In this document: one piece after another, positions 1 through 9,735 of the stretch | Layout of the letters: each line of letters begins with the position of its first letter | Position numbering within the stretch: position 1 is the stretch's first letter | Assembly (NCBI RefSeq): GCF_014700075.1 | Contig: NZ_JACXBU010000009.1 | Location: forward strand, 156,397 to 220,396 | DNA length: 64,000 nucleotides | Direction: 5' to 3' | Origin: Pseudomonas sp. JM0905a | Lineage (GTDB): Bacteria; Pseudomonadota; Gammaproteobacteria; Pseudomonadales; Pseudomonadaceae | Notes under the pieces: generated by a model | Databases searched by the model: none | The model's input: only the letters and a program-made list of their open reading frames with translations | What the model was told of the DNA's origin: nothing | Program-made: the position numbers and the translations under genes

Positions 1-239
1 GGCTCAATGTGCTGGAACTGGCGAAGGCGCCAATGTCCGGCATGGACGTAATTTTCTGTCAGAACCTGTTGATCTACTTCCGCCGTTGGCGGCGCCGGGA
101 AATCCTCAACCGCCTGGCCGAGCGCCTGGCGCCGGGAGGCCTGATGGTGCTGGGTGTCGGTGAAGTGGTGGGGTGGCAGCACCCGGATCTCGATCCGGTG
201 CCCAATGAACAGGTTCTGGCATTCACCCGGAAGGGATAG
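1..239 (+). CDS. pilK: PilK, CheR-type protein-glutamate methyltransferase (3' end only)
   Basis: This is the C-terminal part of a CheR-family methyltransferase; the gene begins before the window, the open frame starts at base 3 and the stop is TAG at 237-239. The stretch DVIFCQNLLIYF is the CheR motif that lines the SAM pocket, and APGGLMVLGVGE is the following strand and loop. CheR enzymes methylate glutamates of chemoreceptors using SAM. The next gene, 10 bp downstream, is chpA, which is the order of the Pseudomonas type IV pilus chemosensory operon (pilGHIJK-chpABC), so the partner receptor should be PilJ. The name rests on this context as well as the motif. Confidence 0.85.
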   Translation, partial: LNVLELAKAPMSGMDVIFCQNLLIYFRRWRRREILNRLAERLAPGGLMVLGVGEVVGWQHPDLDPVPNEQVLAFTRKG

Positions 240-248
240 CAGACGGCT

Positions 249-3200
249 ATGACTGATCGGCACGACTACGTCGCCCTCGAGTGGGTCAAGGGCGAGATCG
301 CGGAAACCCTGAAGCAGGCGCGACAGGCCCTGGAGGATTTCGTCGAGAATCCCCAGGATCCGACGCGCATGCGTTTCTGCCTGACCTATATCCATCAGGT
401 CCAGGGCACGCTGCAGATGGTCGAGTTCTACGGCGCAGCCTTGCTCGCCGAAGAAATGGAGCGTCTTGCCCAGGCCCTGATGGAAGGCCGTGCGGCCAAC
501 CGGGGCGAGGCCCTGGAAGTGCTGATGCAGGCCATCCTGCAGTTGCCGCCCTACCTGGACCGCATCCAGAGTGCCCGCCGCGACTTGCCGATGGTCCTGC
601 TGCCGCTGCTGAACGACCTGCGTGCTGCCCGTGGCGACAACCTGCTCTCGGAAACCAGCCTGTTCGCCCCGGACCTTTCCAGCGTGCTGCCGGCGCTGTC
701 CATGGACACCCTGGCGCGCATGCGTACCGCCGACCTGCCGGTGCTGCTGCGCAAACTGCGGCAGATGCTGCAGACCGCCCTGGTGGGCGTGATCCGCAAC
801 CAGGACCTGGCCACCAACCTGGGCTACATGGCCCGGGTGTTCGCGCGTCTCGAATCCCTCTGCCAGGACGCGCCACTCGGCCCGCTCTGGCAGATCGCCT
901 CCGGCCTGGTGGAAGGCCTGGCCAATGGCTCCGTGGTCAACGGTTCCTCGGTACGCAACCTGCTGCGCCAGGTCGACAAGGAACTCAAGCGCCTGCTCGA
1001 AGAGGGCGCCGATGGCTTCAACCAGGCGGCCTCGGAAGAGCTGGTGAAGAACCTGCTGTTCTACATCGCCAAGGCCCCGGCCCAGTCGCCGCGCATCCGC
1101 GCCCTGAAGGAACGCTATCGCCTCGACGAGGCCCTGCCCGATACCGCCGTGGTGGACGAGGAGCGTGCCCGTCTCGCCGGCCCCGACCGCGATGCCATGC
1201 GCTCGGTGGTCACTGCCCTGTGTGAAGAGCTGGTGCGGGTCAAGGACAGCCTCGACCTGTTCGTGCGCAGCGACCGCTCCGGCGTCGCCGAACTGGATTC
1301 CCTGCTGCCGCCGCTCAAACAGATCGCCGACACGCTGGCGGTGCTCGGCTTCGGCCAACCGCGCCGGGTGATCCTCGACCAGATCGACGTAATCCACGGC
1401 CTGTCCCTGGGGCAGCGCGATCCCAGCGATGCGGTGCTGATGGATGTGGCCGGTGCACTGCTCTACGTCGAAGCCACCCTGGCCGGCATGGTCGGCCCGT
1501 CGGAGCAGGGCGCGGCGGAAGAAAGTCACCTGCCCACCACCGACGTGTCGCAGATCCACCAGTTGGTAATCAAGGAAGCGCGCAATGGCCTGGAACAGGC
1601 CAAGGACGCCATCATCGAGTTCATCGCTTCGCAGTGGAACCACGAGCACCTGGCTCGCGTGCCGGAGCTGCTGACCCAGGCTCGCGGCGGAATGGCGATG
1701 ATCCCGCTGCCGCGCGCGGCGGCCCTGCTGGAAGCGTGCAACCGCTACATCCTGGAACAACTGCTGGCGCGCAAGGCCGTGCCCAACTGGCAGAGCCTGG
1801 ACACCCTGGCCGACGCCATCACCAGCGTCGAGTACTACCTCGAACGCCTGTCCGAGGACCATGCCGCCCAGGGCGACCTGATCCTCGACGTCGCCGAGGA
1901 AAGCCTCGGCGCCCTGGGTTATCCGCTGCAGGAGAAGCCTTCCATCCTCGACCGCGTGGAAGAGGAAGAAGCCCCGGCGCCCCTGGCCGATCCGCTGCAG
2001 GAAATCGAAGTGCTGGCCGCCGAAGAGTCGGAGCTGCACCAGCACCTGGACCCGGAAGACGAACCGGAAGCCGTCATGCCCCAGGCTGCGGACTTCGAGC
2101 TTGCGGACGACGGCCTCGACCTGCCGGCACCGCTGGAGCCGGTTCAACTCGCCGGAGCGCCGGCCGTCGAAGGCGAGCTGCTGGTCTCCGACGACAACTG
2201 GAGCCTGGGCGAGCTGGAAACCGAGCCGGCTGGCGAGAGCATCGACCTCAGCCTGGATGCGCCGCTGGAGCTGAATGAAGCTGCCGTAGTCCCGGCCGCC
2301 GAAGGCGAGCTGCTGGTCTCCGACGACAACTGGAGCCTGGGCGAGCTGGGAGCCGAGCCGGCTGCCGAGAGCATCGACCTCAGCCTGGATGCCCCACTGG
2401 AGCTGGCCGAAGCCACTGTGGCCCCGGCCGCCGAGGGCGAGCTGTTGGTCTCCGACGACAACTGGAGCCTGGGCGAGCTGGAAGCCGAGCCGGCTGCCGA
2501 AAGCATCGATCTCAGCCTGGACATGCCACTGGAGTTGACCGCAGCGGCTGCTCCCCTGGCTGACGACAACACCTGGAGCCTGGAGGATCTGACTGCCGAC
2601 GCGGCGGACCTCGTTATCGTGCCCGCCCTGGATACACCGACCAAGCCCGAGGCCATTGCTTCCCTGGAGCAGGAGTCCGTGTTGCTGCCGGTAGGCGAAG
2701 CCCTGCCCAGCCTCGATCTGGACGAACTGGAAAGCCTGCCCGCCGAAACCGAAGTACCGGTCGCAGGCGATGGCGAACTGCTGAACCTCAGCCTCGACGA
2801 GCCGCTGGAGTTTGACGAAGGCCAGCCGTTGCCGAGCTTCGATCTGGCCGACCTGGAAGAGCTGCCGCCTGCCTTGCCGGGCGATCCGCCGGCGCTGGAC
2901 ATGCCGCTGGAGAACTTCGAAGCGCTGCCCAGTCTGGACTTCGACGAGCTGGACAGCCTGCCAGGCGCCGAGCCGGTGGCTGAACTGGACGCTTTGAATC
3001 TGGAAGACCTGCCGGCGCCCCTGGAGTGGGACGAAGCCGCTCTCGCCGAGCTTGGCTTGCCGGAAGTGGAGCTGCCCAGCGCACCGCTGGATGCACCTGC
3101 TGTGGAGCACGCCGCCGAGCGGCCGCTGTCCCTCGCCGAGGTGATGGCAGCGCCGGTGCCGGCATTCAACCCGCCAGCCCGCGACGTGCCGCCGAGCCTG

Positions 3201-6200
3201 CTGCCGCCGCCCGCCGACGAAGAACCGGTGGACGACGAACTGCAGGAGGTCTTCATCGAAGAAGCCGGTGAAGTACTGGAGACCCTGGCTGAATACCTGC
3301 CACGCTGGCGGGCCGACAGCAACGACCGCGACTCGCTGGGTGAAGTGCGCCGTGCCTTCCACACCCTCAAGGGCAGTGGACGCATGGTCCGTGCGCTGAT
3401 CATCGGTGAGCTGTCCTGGTCGGTCGAGAACCTGTTGAACCGCGTGCTGGACCGCAGCATCGAGACCGACGAGCCGGTGTATCAGGTGGTCCAGGACGTG
3501 GTCGACCTACTGCCCGCCTTGGTCGAGGAGTACGCCGCCAAGGCCCAGCGCCAGCGCGACGACGTCGACCTGCTCGCCGCTACGGCCCATGCCCTGGCCA
3601 AGGGGCAGAGCCTCCCAAAATCTGAAGCCCCGGGTTCAGAGCAGGCCGTCGAGCCCGCGGGCGAGCTGCATGCTCCTGTCATCACCGAATCCGGTGAGGC
3701 CATGGACCCGCAGTTGCTGGAAATCTTCCGCAACGAGGCGGAGCTACACCTGGAAACCCTCGCCGGCTTCGTCAAGGCTTGCGATCAGGAATTACCCCAG
3801 GCGGTCAACGACGACCTCCAGCGTGCCCTGCACACCCTCAAGGGCAGTGCGCACATGGCCGGCATCATGCCCATCGCGGAAATCGCCACGCCGCTGGAAA
3901 AGCTGGCCAAGGAATACAAGACCAACCTGCTCAGCATCGACCTGTCCGAGGCCGAGCTGCTGCATGAGGCGCTGAACCTGCTGCGTCAGGGCGTGGCCCA
4001 GCTGGACAGCACGCCGCTGGCGCCGGTCCCCGGCAGCGATGCGCTGCTGGAACGCATCAGGAGGCTGCATCAGGACCGCCTGGATGCCGCCAACGCCGCG
4101 CGCCGCGACGACAAGGGTGAGACCCGCGACCCACAGATGATCTCCCTGTTCCTCGCCGAGGGCATGGACATCCTGCTGGACGCCGAAGACCTGCTGCGCC
4201 GCTGGCGCGAGCACCCGGCCGAGCGCCAGGAGCTGGGCGCACTACTGGAAGAGCTGACCACCCTCGGCCGTGGCGCCGAGATGGCCGAGCTGCCGCAGAT
4301 CGAAGAACTCTGCGAGGCCCTGCTGGATGTCTATGGCGCAGTCGATGAAGGCAGCCTGCCGGTCAGCGAGCGTTTCTTCGACGAAGCCGAAGCGGCCCAC
4401 GAGGCCCTGATCGGCATGATGGACCAGGTGGCCGCCGCGCTGGAGGTCACGCCTCGGCCCGAGTGCGCCCAGGCCCTGCGCGACCTGTTGCAGGAAGTGG
4501 TCGACCCGGCGGCTCTGGCGCTGCTGGAGCCCGGCATCCCGGACCTGGAAATCGAAGAGCTGGACGCGGATACCGCCGACTGGGCGCGTGCCGAAGACAA
4601 CCCGCCGTTGCCGGGACAGGTGGAAGAAGCCCAGGTGCTGGAGGATGTTCCGCCTCCCGAGCTGGCTTCCTTCGAATCCGAGGAGTTGCCCGAGGCTGCC
4701 CCGCTGGATCAGGTTCCGGCCACGCTGGACGAAGAAATGGTGTCCATCTTCCTCGAAGAGGCGGTGGATATCCTCGACAGCGCGGGCAAGGCCTTGGAAC
4801 GCTGGCTGGGCGAGCCGGGCAACAACCCGGCACTGCTGGCCCTGCAACGTGACCTGCACACCCTCAAGGGCGGTGCGCGCATGGCCGAGATCCGCCCCAT
4901 CGGCGATCTCGCCCACGAGTTGGAATCCCTGTACGAAGGGCTGGTGGATCGTCGCTACAGCCATTCGCCGCGTCTCGCCGGTCTGCTGCAGGCCAGCCAT
5001 GACTGCCTGGCCTCGCTGCTGGAGCAGCTCCAGGCGCGCCGTGCCCTGTCCGATCCGCTGCAGCTGATCCAGGACATCCGCGGCTTCCGCCAAGGCGGCG
5101 CGCAAAGCTTGTCGGCCGCCGTGGTGCAGCCGCTGCCGGAGCCCGAAGCCTTCGAGGAGTTGGACTTCGAATCCGAGGGGGGCGCTGACCAGGGCGAATC
5201 GCCGGAGGCCGCCAACGACGCGCAGGCCGAGGAAGACGACGAAGTCCTCACCGAGCTTGTCGCTGATGTGCCCAAGGCCGAGCTGCCAGCACTTCGGGTC
5301 GCCGAAGAGCCGGTCAGCTATGCCGTGCCCCAGGCCTTCGACAGCGACCAGGACCCGGAACTGGTGGAGATCTTCCTCGAGGAAGGTTTCGACATCCTCG
5401 ACAGTGCTGGCGCCGCCTTGCAGCGCTGGATGGAGGACCCGGACAACAGCCTCGAAGTCGAAGCCCTGCAGCGCGACCTGCACACCCTCAAGGGCGGTGC
5501 GCGGATGGCCGAGATCGCTCCCATCGGTGATCTCGCCCACGAACTGGAATTCCTTTACGAAGGCCTCTGCGGTGGCCGTCTGCGCGCCAGCCCGGCGCTG
5601 TTCGGCCTTTTGCAGTCCTGCCAGGACCGCCTGAGCGAAATGCTCGACGCGGTGCGCGCGCGCCGTCCACTGCCGGATGGCCAGGCACTGATCGACGCCA
5701 TCAAGCACTGGCGCGCCAACCCCAGTGAACAGCTGAGCATGCCCACCGCCGTGCACTTGCAGCCGGTGGTCGAGGACGAACTGGAGGCCGTGGCCGAGGC
5801 GGACATCCTCGATATCTTCCTGGAAGAGGCCGATGACCTGCTGGAGTCCATGGAAGCGGCCATCGGTCGCTGGGAAGAGGCCCGCGACGACGGCGCCCAC
5901 GTGGACGAATTGCTGCGTGTACTGCACACCCTCAAGGGCGGTGCGCGCCTGGCCGGGCAGAAACGCCTGGGCGACCTCACCCATGACCTGGAACAACACC
6001 TGATCGAGGCGCAACAACAGGGCGCGCCCTGGCCGGAAAGCCTGTTCCTCGACGTTCAATCGGGCTACGAAGGCTTGCAGGCGGAACTGGAAGAGCTGCG
6101 CCAGCAACTCGACCGGAGCCTGGCCGAAGAACTGCCGGCGTCCACGCCGGCGCCGAGCCAGCCGGAACTGCCCCAGTTGGCGGCGCCGATAGTCGCGGCC

Positions 6201-8135
6201 AGCGCTCAGCCCCTGGTGGTTGGCGAAGAGCGCGTGCTGCCCTTCGTCCAGCGGGCCCGCGAAGCCGCCCAGGAAGCCGCTGCCCGCCGCGCCCCGCAGG
6301 AACTGGTGAAAGTGCCGGCGGAGCTGCTCGAAGGCCTGGTCAACCTGGCCGGTGAGACCTCCATCTTCCGTGGCCGTGTGGAACAGCAGGTCAGCGACTT
6401 CAGCTTCACCCTGAGCGAGATGGAAGCCACCATCGAGCGGGTGCGCGACCAGCTGCGCCGTCTCGATACCGAGACTCAGGCGCAGATCCTCAGCCGCTAC
6501 CAGGCCGAGGCCGAGCGCGCCGGCTACGAGGACTTCGACCCGCTGGAAATGGACCGCCACTCGCAGCTGCAGCAGCTGTCGCGGGCGCTGTTCGAATCCG
6601 CGTCCGACTTGCTCGACCTCAAGGAAACCCTGGCGGCGAAGAACCGCGATGCGGAAACCCTGCTGCTGCAACAGGCACGGGTGAACACCGAGTTGCAGGA
6701 AGGCCTGATGCGTACCCGCATGGTGCCCTTCGACCGCCTCGTGCCGCGTCTGCGCCGCATCGTCCGGCAGGTGGCCAGCGAACTCGACAAACAAGTGGAA
6801 TTCGTCGTCGGCAACGCCGAAGGCGAAATGGACCGTACCGTGCTGGAGCGCATGGTGGCGCCGCTGGAACACATGCTGCGCAACGCGGTCGACCACGGCA
6901 TCGAAAATGCCGAGGCTCGTCGCGCCGCCGGCAAGCCTGCGAGCGGCACCATTCGCCTGAATCTCGGCCGCGAGGGCGGGGACATCGTCCTGACCCTGGC
7001 TGACGACGGCGCCGGCATCAAGTTCGAGGCGGTGCGCCGCAAGGCCATCGAGCGCGGCATGATGGACGCCGAGTCCGACCTGTCGGACCACGAAGTCCTG
7101 CAGTTCATCCTCGAACCGGGCTTCTCTACCGCCGACAAGGTCACCCAGATTTCCGGTCGTGGTGTCGGCATGGACGTGGTGCACTCCGAGGTGAAACAAC
7201 TCGGCGGCACCATGAGCATCGACTCGACGCCGGGCGAAGGCAGCCGCTTCCTCATCCGCCTGCCGTTCACCGTGTCGGTGAACCGCGCGCTGATGGTGCT
7301 CTCCGGCGAGGACCTCTACGCCATCCCGCTGAACACCATCGAAGGTATCGTGCGGGTTTCGCCCTACGAGCTGGAAACCTACTACCAGCCGGACGCGCCG
7401 CGCTTCGAGTACGCCGGACAGAACTACGAACTGAAGTACCTGGGCGACCTGCTGGACAATGGCCAGCAGCCCAAACTGGTGGGCCAGAGCCTGCCGCTGC
7501 CGGTGATCCTGGTGCGCTCCTCCGAGCACGCCGTGGCCGTGCAGGTGGACGCCCTGGTGGGTTCCCGCGAAATCGTGGTGAAGAGCCTCGGCGCGCAGTT
7601 CGCCGGGGTCCACGGTATCTCCGGCGCCACCATCCTCGGTGACGGTCGCGTGGTGGTGATTCTCGACCTGCTGGCGACCATCCGTTCGCGTCACGCGCAC
7701 CTGGTGCAGCCGCTGCCGCGTTCGGCCAACGTCAACCTGCTGCCTGCAGAGGTGGACGTCGAACGTCCGCCGCTGGTGATGGTGGTGGACGACTCGGTGA
7801 CCGTACGCAAGGTCACCAGCCGCCTGCTGGAGCGCAACGGCATGAACGTGCTCACCGCCAAGGATGGGGTAGACGCCATCGCCCTGCTGCAGGAGCAGCG
7901 TCCGGACATCATGCTGCTGGACATCGAGATGCCGCGCATGGACGGCTTCGAAGTGGCGACCCTGGTGCGCCACGACGAACGCCTGAAGGACCTGCCGATC
8001 ATCATGATCACCTCGCGTACCGGCGAGAAACACCGCGAGCGCGCCATGGCCATCGGCGTCAATGACTATCTGGGCAAGCCCTACCAGGAGTCCTTGCTGC
8101 TCGACACCATCCAGCATCTGGTCAAACGGACATGA
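249..8135 (+). CDS. chpA: ChpA, multi-phosphotransfer hybrid histidine kinase of the type IV pilus system
   Basis: This 2628-residue CheA-like hybrid kinase controls twitching motility and surface-sensing signalling. Canonical HTLKG phosphotransfer histidines lie at residues 1038, 1195, 1537, 1745 and 1893. A related helix near 1337 reads TTLGRG, so a threonine replaces the histidine (a TPt-type domain). A degenerate N-terminal helix carries HQVQG at residue 49. The CheA core has the N box HMLRNAVDHG at about 2208-2217, GRGVGMD near 2303, then a CheW-like domain. The C-terminal receiver has acidic residues 2514-2515, phospho-acceptor Asp2558 and Lys2610. P. aeruginosa ChpA is about 2470 residues as I recall; the extra length here includes an acidic linker with 44-residue tandem repeats. 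The stop overlaps the chpB start (ATGA), implying coupled translation. Confidence 0.96.
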   Translation: MTDRHDYVALEWVKGEIAETLKQARQALEDFVENPQDPTRMRFCLTYIHQVQGTLQMVEFYGAALLAEEMERLAQALMEGRAANRGEALEVLMQAILQLPPYLDRIQSARRDLPMVLLPLLNDLRAARGDNLLSETSLFAPDLSSVLPALSMDTLARMRTADLPVLLRKLRQMLQTALVGVIRNQDLATNLGYMARVFARLESLCQDAPLGPLWQIASGLVEGLANGSVVNGSSVRNLLRQVDKELKRLLEEGADGFNQAASEELVKNLLFYIAKAPAQSPRIRALKERYRLDEALPDTAVVDEERARLAGPDRDAMRSVVTALCEELVRVKDSLDLFVRSDRSGVAELDSLLPPLKQIADTLAVLGFGQPRRVILDQIDVIHGLSLGQRDPSDAVLMDVAGALLYVEATLAGMVGPSEQGAAEESHLPTTDVSQIHQLVIKEARNGLEQAKDAIIEFIASQWNHEHLARVPELLTQARGGMAMIPLPRAAALLEACNRYILEQLLARKAVPNWQSLDTLADAITSVEYYLERLSEDHAAQGDLILDVAEESLGALGYPLQEKPSILDRVEEEEAPAPLADPLQEIEVLAAEESELHQHLDPEDEPEAVMPQAADFELADDGLDLPAPLEPVQLAGAPAVEGELLVSDDNWSLGELETEPAGESIDLSLDAPLELNEAAVVPAAEGELLVSDDNWSLGELGAEPAAESIDLSLDAPLELAEATVAPAAEGELLVSDDNWSLGELEAEPAAESIDLSLDMPLELTAAAAPLADDNTWSLEDLTADAADLVIVPALDTPTKPEAIASLEQESVLLPVGEALPSLDLDELESLPAETEVPVAGDGELLNLSLDEPLEFDEGQPLPSFDLADLEELPPALPGDPPALDMPLENFEALPSLDFDELDSLPGAEPVAELDALNLEDLPAPLEWDEAALAELGLPEVELPSAPLDAPAVEHAAERPLSLAEVMAAPVPAFNPPARDVPPSLLPPPADEEPVDDELQEVFIEEAGEVLETLAEYLPRWRADSNDRDSLGEVRRAFHTLKGSGRMVRALIIGELSWSVENLLNRVLDRSIETDEPVYQVVQDVVDLLPALVEEYAAKAQRQRDDVDLLAATAHALAKGQSLPKSEAPGSEQAVEPAGELHAPVITESGEAMDPQLLEIFRNEAELHLETLAGFVKACDQELPQAVNDDLQRALHTLKGSAHMAGIMPIAEIATPLEKLAKEYKTNLLSIDLSEAELLHEALNLLRQGVAQLDSTPLAPVPGSDALLERIRRLHQDRLDAANAARRDDKGETRDPQMISLFLAEGMDILLDAEDLLRRWREHPAERQELGALLEELTTLGRGAEMAELPQIEELCEALLDVYGAVDEGSLPVSERFFDEAEAAHEALIGMMDQVAAALEVTPRPECAQALRDLLQEVVDPAALALLEPGIPDLEIEELDADTADWARAEDNPPLPGQVEEAQVLEDVPPPELASFESEELPEAAPLDQVPATLDEEMVSIFLEEAVDILDSAGKALERWLGEPGNNPALLALQRDLHTLKGGARMAEIRPIGDLAHELESLYEGLVDRRYSHSPRLAGLLQASHDCLASLLEQLQARRALSDPLQLIQDIRGFRQGGAQSLSAAVVQPLPEPEAFEELDFESEGGADQGESPEAANDAQAEEDDEVLTELVADVPKAELPALRVAEEPVSYAVPQAFDSDQDPELVEIFLEEGFDILDSAGAALQRWMEDPDNSLEVEALQRDLHTLKGGARMAEIAPIGDLAHELEFLYEGLCGGRLRASPALFGLLQSCQDRLSEMLDAVRARRPLPDGQALIDAIKHWRANPSEQLSMPTAVHLQPVVEDELEAVAEADILDIFLEEADDLLESMEAAIGRWEEARDDGAHVDELLRVLHTLKGGARLAGQKRLGDLTHDLEQHLIEAQQQGAPWPESLFLDVQSGYEGLQAELEELRQQLDRSLAEELPASTPAPSQPELPQLAAPIVAASAQPLVVGEERVLPFVQRAREAAQEAAARRAPQELVKVPAELLEGLVNLAGETSIFRGRVEQQVSDFSFTLSEMEATIERVRDQLRRLDTETQAQILSRYQAEAERAGYEDFDPLEMDRHSQLQQLSRALFESASDLLDLKETLAAKNRDAETLLLQQARVNTELQEGLMRTRMVPFDRLVPRLRRIVRQVASELDKQVEFVVGNAEGEMDRTVLERMVAPLEHMLRNAVDHGIENAEARRAAGKPASGTIRLNLGREGGDIVLTLADDGAGIKFEAVRRKAIERGMMDAESDLSDHEVLQFILEPGFSTADKVTQISGRGVGMDVVHSEVKQLGGTMSIDSTPGEGSRFLIRLPFTVSVNRALMVLSGEDLYAIPLNTIEGIVRVSPYELETYYQPDAPRFEYAGQNYELKYLGDLLDNGQQPKLVGQSLPLPVILVRSSEHAVAVQVDALVGSREIVVKSLGAQFAGVHGISGATILGDGRVVVILDLLATIRSRHAHLVQPLPRSANVNLLPAEVDVERPPLVMVVDDSVTVRKVTSRLLERNGMNVLTAKDGVDAIALLQEQRPDIMLLDIEMPRMDGFEVATLVRHDERLKDLPIIMITSRTGEKHRERAMAIGVNDYLGKPYQESLLLDTIQHLVKRT
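2169..2564 (+). repeat. Three in-frame 132-bp tandem repeats inside chpA
   Basis: Three consecutive 132-bp units begin at 2169, 2301 and 2433. Each encodes 44 residues that start with EGELLVSDDNWSLGEL and continue through ESIDLSLD. A decayed fourth copy (DDNTWSLEDL) follows. The encoded linker is acidic and probably disordered, lying before the first canonical phosphotransfer domain. Unit length is a multiple of three, so gain or loss of a unit would keep the frame. Confidence 0.95.
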
Positions 8136-9151
8136 CAGAGAAGACTTCCGCACGCATCGCCGTGCTCGCCGATACCTCGCTGCAGCGCCATGTGTTGCAG
8201 CAGGCGCTGACCGGCAACGGCTATCAGGTGGTGCTCAACAGCGACCCGGCCCGCCTTGACGAGGAGGCCCTGGGGGCCTGCGAAACCGACCTCTGGCTGG
8301 TGGATCTGGCCCTGTCCGAGGACTCGCCCCTGGTGGACAACCTGCTGGAACACGCCAGCGCACCGGTGCTGTTCGGCGAGGGGCACGCGCCCGAGCGTCA
8401 TTCCGAGCACTACCCGCGCTGGGAACGGCGCCTGTTCGGCAAGCTGAAGAAGCTGGTGGGCGACCCGGCGGTGGCGGTAGGGCCGAGCCTGGAAACCCTA
8501 CTGGCCGAGGCGCAGCGCCCGTCCCGCCTGGAACTGCCCAGGGCGCTTGCCGATACCCCGCTGCTGGCGGGCGAGCCCGCACGCCAGGTCTGGCTGCTGG
8601 CTGCTTCCCTTGGTGGTCCGGCGGCGGTCAAGGCGTTCCTCGACGCGCTGCCCGGCGGCCTGCCTATCGGGTTCATCTATGCCCAGCACATCGACCCCAG
8701 CTTCGAGGGCGCGCTGCCCCAAGCAGTCGGTCGCCACAGCCAGTGGCACGTCAACCAGGCTCGCCATGGCGACGCCGTGCGCTGCGGCGAAGTGGTGGTG
8801 GTGCCCATCAGCCGCGAGCTGAATTTCGCCGACGACGGCCGCATGCAGGTGGGCGAACGCCCTTGGCCGGAACCCTACAGCCCGTCCATCGACCAGGCCA
8901 TGCTCAATCTCGCCCAGCACTTCGGCGCCCAGTGCGGCGTGATCGCCTTCAGTGGGATGGGTAGCGACGGCAGTGCCGCCGCCGCCTACCTGCGCCGCCA
9001 GGGCGGGTTGATCTGGACCCAGAGCGCCGAATCCTGCGCCTGTTCGAGCATGCCCGACAGCCTGCGTGAAGGTGGCTACAGCGGCTTCAGCGGCGACCCG
9101 CGCGAGCTGGCCGCCAAGCTGGTCGAACATCTGGCCGCGCAGTTCAGCTAA
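8132..9151 (+). CDS. chpB: ChpB, CheB-type methylesterase
   Basis: This 339-residue protein is predicted to remove methyl groups from the pilus chemoreceptor PilJ, opposing PilK. The C-terminal half is a CheB catalytic domain: the serine sits in AASLGG (Ser159), the histidine in QHID (His186) and the aspartate in GMGSDG (Asp279), which together match the CheB triad. The first 130 residues resemble a response-regulator fold but lack a clear phospho-acceptor arrangement, so direct phosphorylation is doubtful. The start codon overlaps the chpA stop by 4 bp, so the two are probably translationally coupled. chpC follows 13 bp downstream. Confidence 0.92.
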   Translation: MTEKTSARIAVLADTSLQRHVLQQALTGNGYQVVLNSDPARLDEEALGACETDLWLVDLALSEDSPLVDNLLEHASAPVLFGEGHAPERHSEHYPRWERRLFGKLKKLVGDPAVAVGPSLETLLAEAQRPSRLELPRALADTPLLAGEPARQVWLLAASLGGPAAVKAFLDALPGGLPIGFIYAQHIDPSFEGALPQAVGRHSQWHVNQARHGDAVRCGEVVVVPISRELNFADDGRMQVGERPWPEPYSPSIDQAMLNLAQHFGAQCGVIAFSGMGSDGSAAAAYLRRQGGLIWTQSAESCACSSMPDSLREGGYSGFSGDPRELAAKLVEHLAAQFS

Positions 9152-9164
9152 CCCAGGATTTCCC

Positions 9165-9635
9165 ATGAGCCAAGCCGTTACCACCCAGAACAATACCGCC
9201 AGCCTCACCGGCCTGCTGCTGCCGCTGTCCGACCGTACACTGCTGGTGCCTAACGTGGCCCTGGCTGAACTCATCCCCTACCGCGCGCCCCAGGCGACGC
9301 CGGGTCTGCCCGCCTGGCTGCTGGGCCAGGTGGCCTGGCGCGACCTGCGCCTGCCGCTGCTGTCCTTCGAAGCTGCCGCAGGTGGTGAGGTGAAGGTGGG
9401 ATCGGGTGCCCGGGTGGCGGTACTCAACGCCCTCGGCGGCCGTCCTCACGTGAAGTTCATCGCCCTGCTGCTGCAAGGCATTCCCCGCTCGCTGAAGCTG
9501 GAGGACGACCTGCGCCGCGCCAATGCGCCGCTGTCGGTCCTTGAACTGGATTCGGTGCAGCTGGGCACCGACGTGGCGAAGATCCCGGACCTGATGGCCC
9601 TGGAGCAGATGCTGGCGGATGCCGGGCTGATCTGA
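9165..9635 (+). CDS. chpC: ChpC, CheW-like adaptor
   Basis: This 156-residue protein is CheW-like: an N-terminal strand (LLLPLSDRTLLVPNVALAEL) and a beta-rich core match the scaffold fold that links receptors to a CheA kinase. In the Pil-Chp system ChpC is thought to be an alternative adaptor that feeds signals into ChpA. I chose ATG 9165 because AGGA lies at a suitable distance upstream and the longer reading frame would overlap deeply into chpB. It is the last gene of the operon here: the next gene, rsmE, runs the other way, and no chpD or chpE is seen, unlike in P. aeruginosa. Confidence 0.9.
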   Translation: MSQAVTTQNNTASLTGLLLPLSDRTLLVPNVALAELIPYRAPQATPGLPAWLLGQVAWRDLRLPLLSFEAAAGGEVKVGSGARVAVLNALGGRPHVKFIALLLQGIPRSLKLEDDLRRANAPLSVLELDSVQLGTDVAKIPDLMALEQMLADAGLI

Positions 9636-9646
9636 TTCTGGCTTCC

Positions 9647-9731
9647 CGTAGGTTGGTCCGAGCGCAGCGAGGCCCAACGTTTCGCCGGTTATCTCGCGTG
9701 TTGGGCTTCGCGTAGCTCAGCCCAACCTACG
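9647..9731. repeat. Imperfect inverted repeat, GTAGGTTGG/CCAACCTAC type
   Basis: The outer arms CGTAGGTTGG and CCAACCTACG and inner arms CCCAAC and GTTGGG can pair across 85 bp between the convergent chpC and rsmE genes. A diverged relative lies at 51145-51247. Dispersed elements of this type are common in Pseudomonas intergenic DNA. It could form the 3' hairpin for both genes. Confidence 0.7.
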
Positions 9732-9735
9732 TCAG

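Noticed and set aside
4242..8153. Open frame of 1303 codons antisense to chpA
   Set aside because: It is a mirror of GC-rich codon use in chpA, has no family features, and the plus-strand gene is certain.
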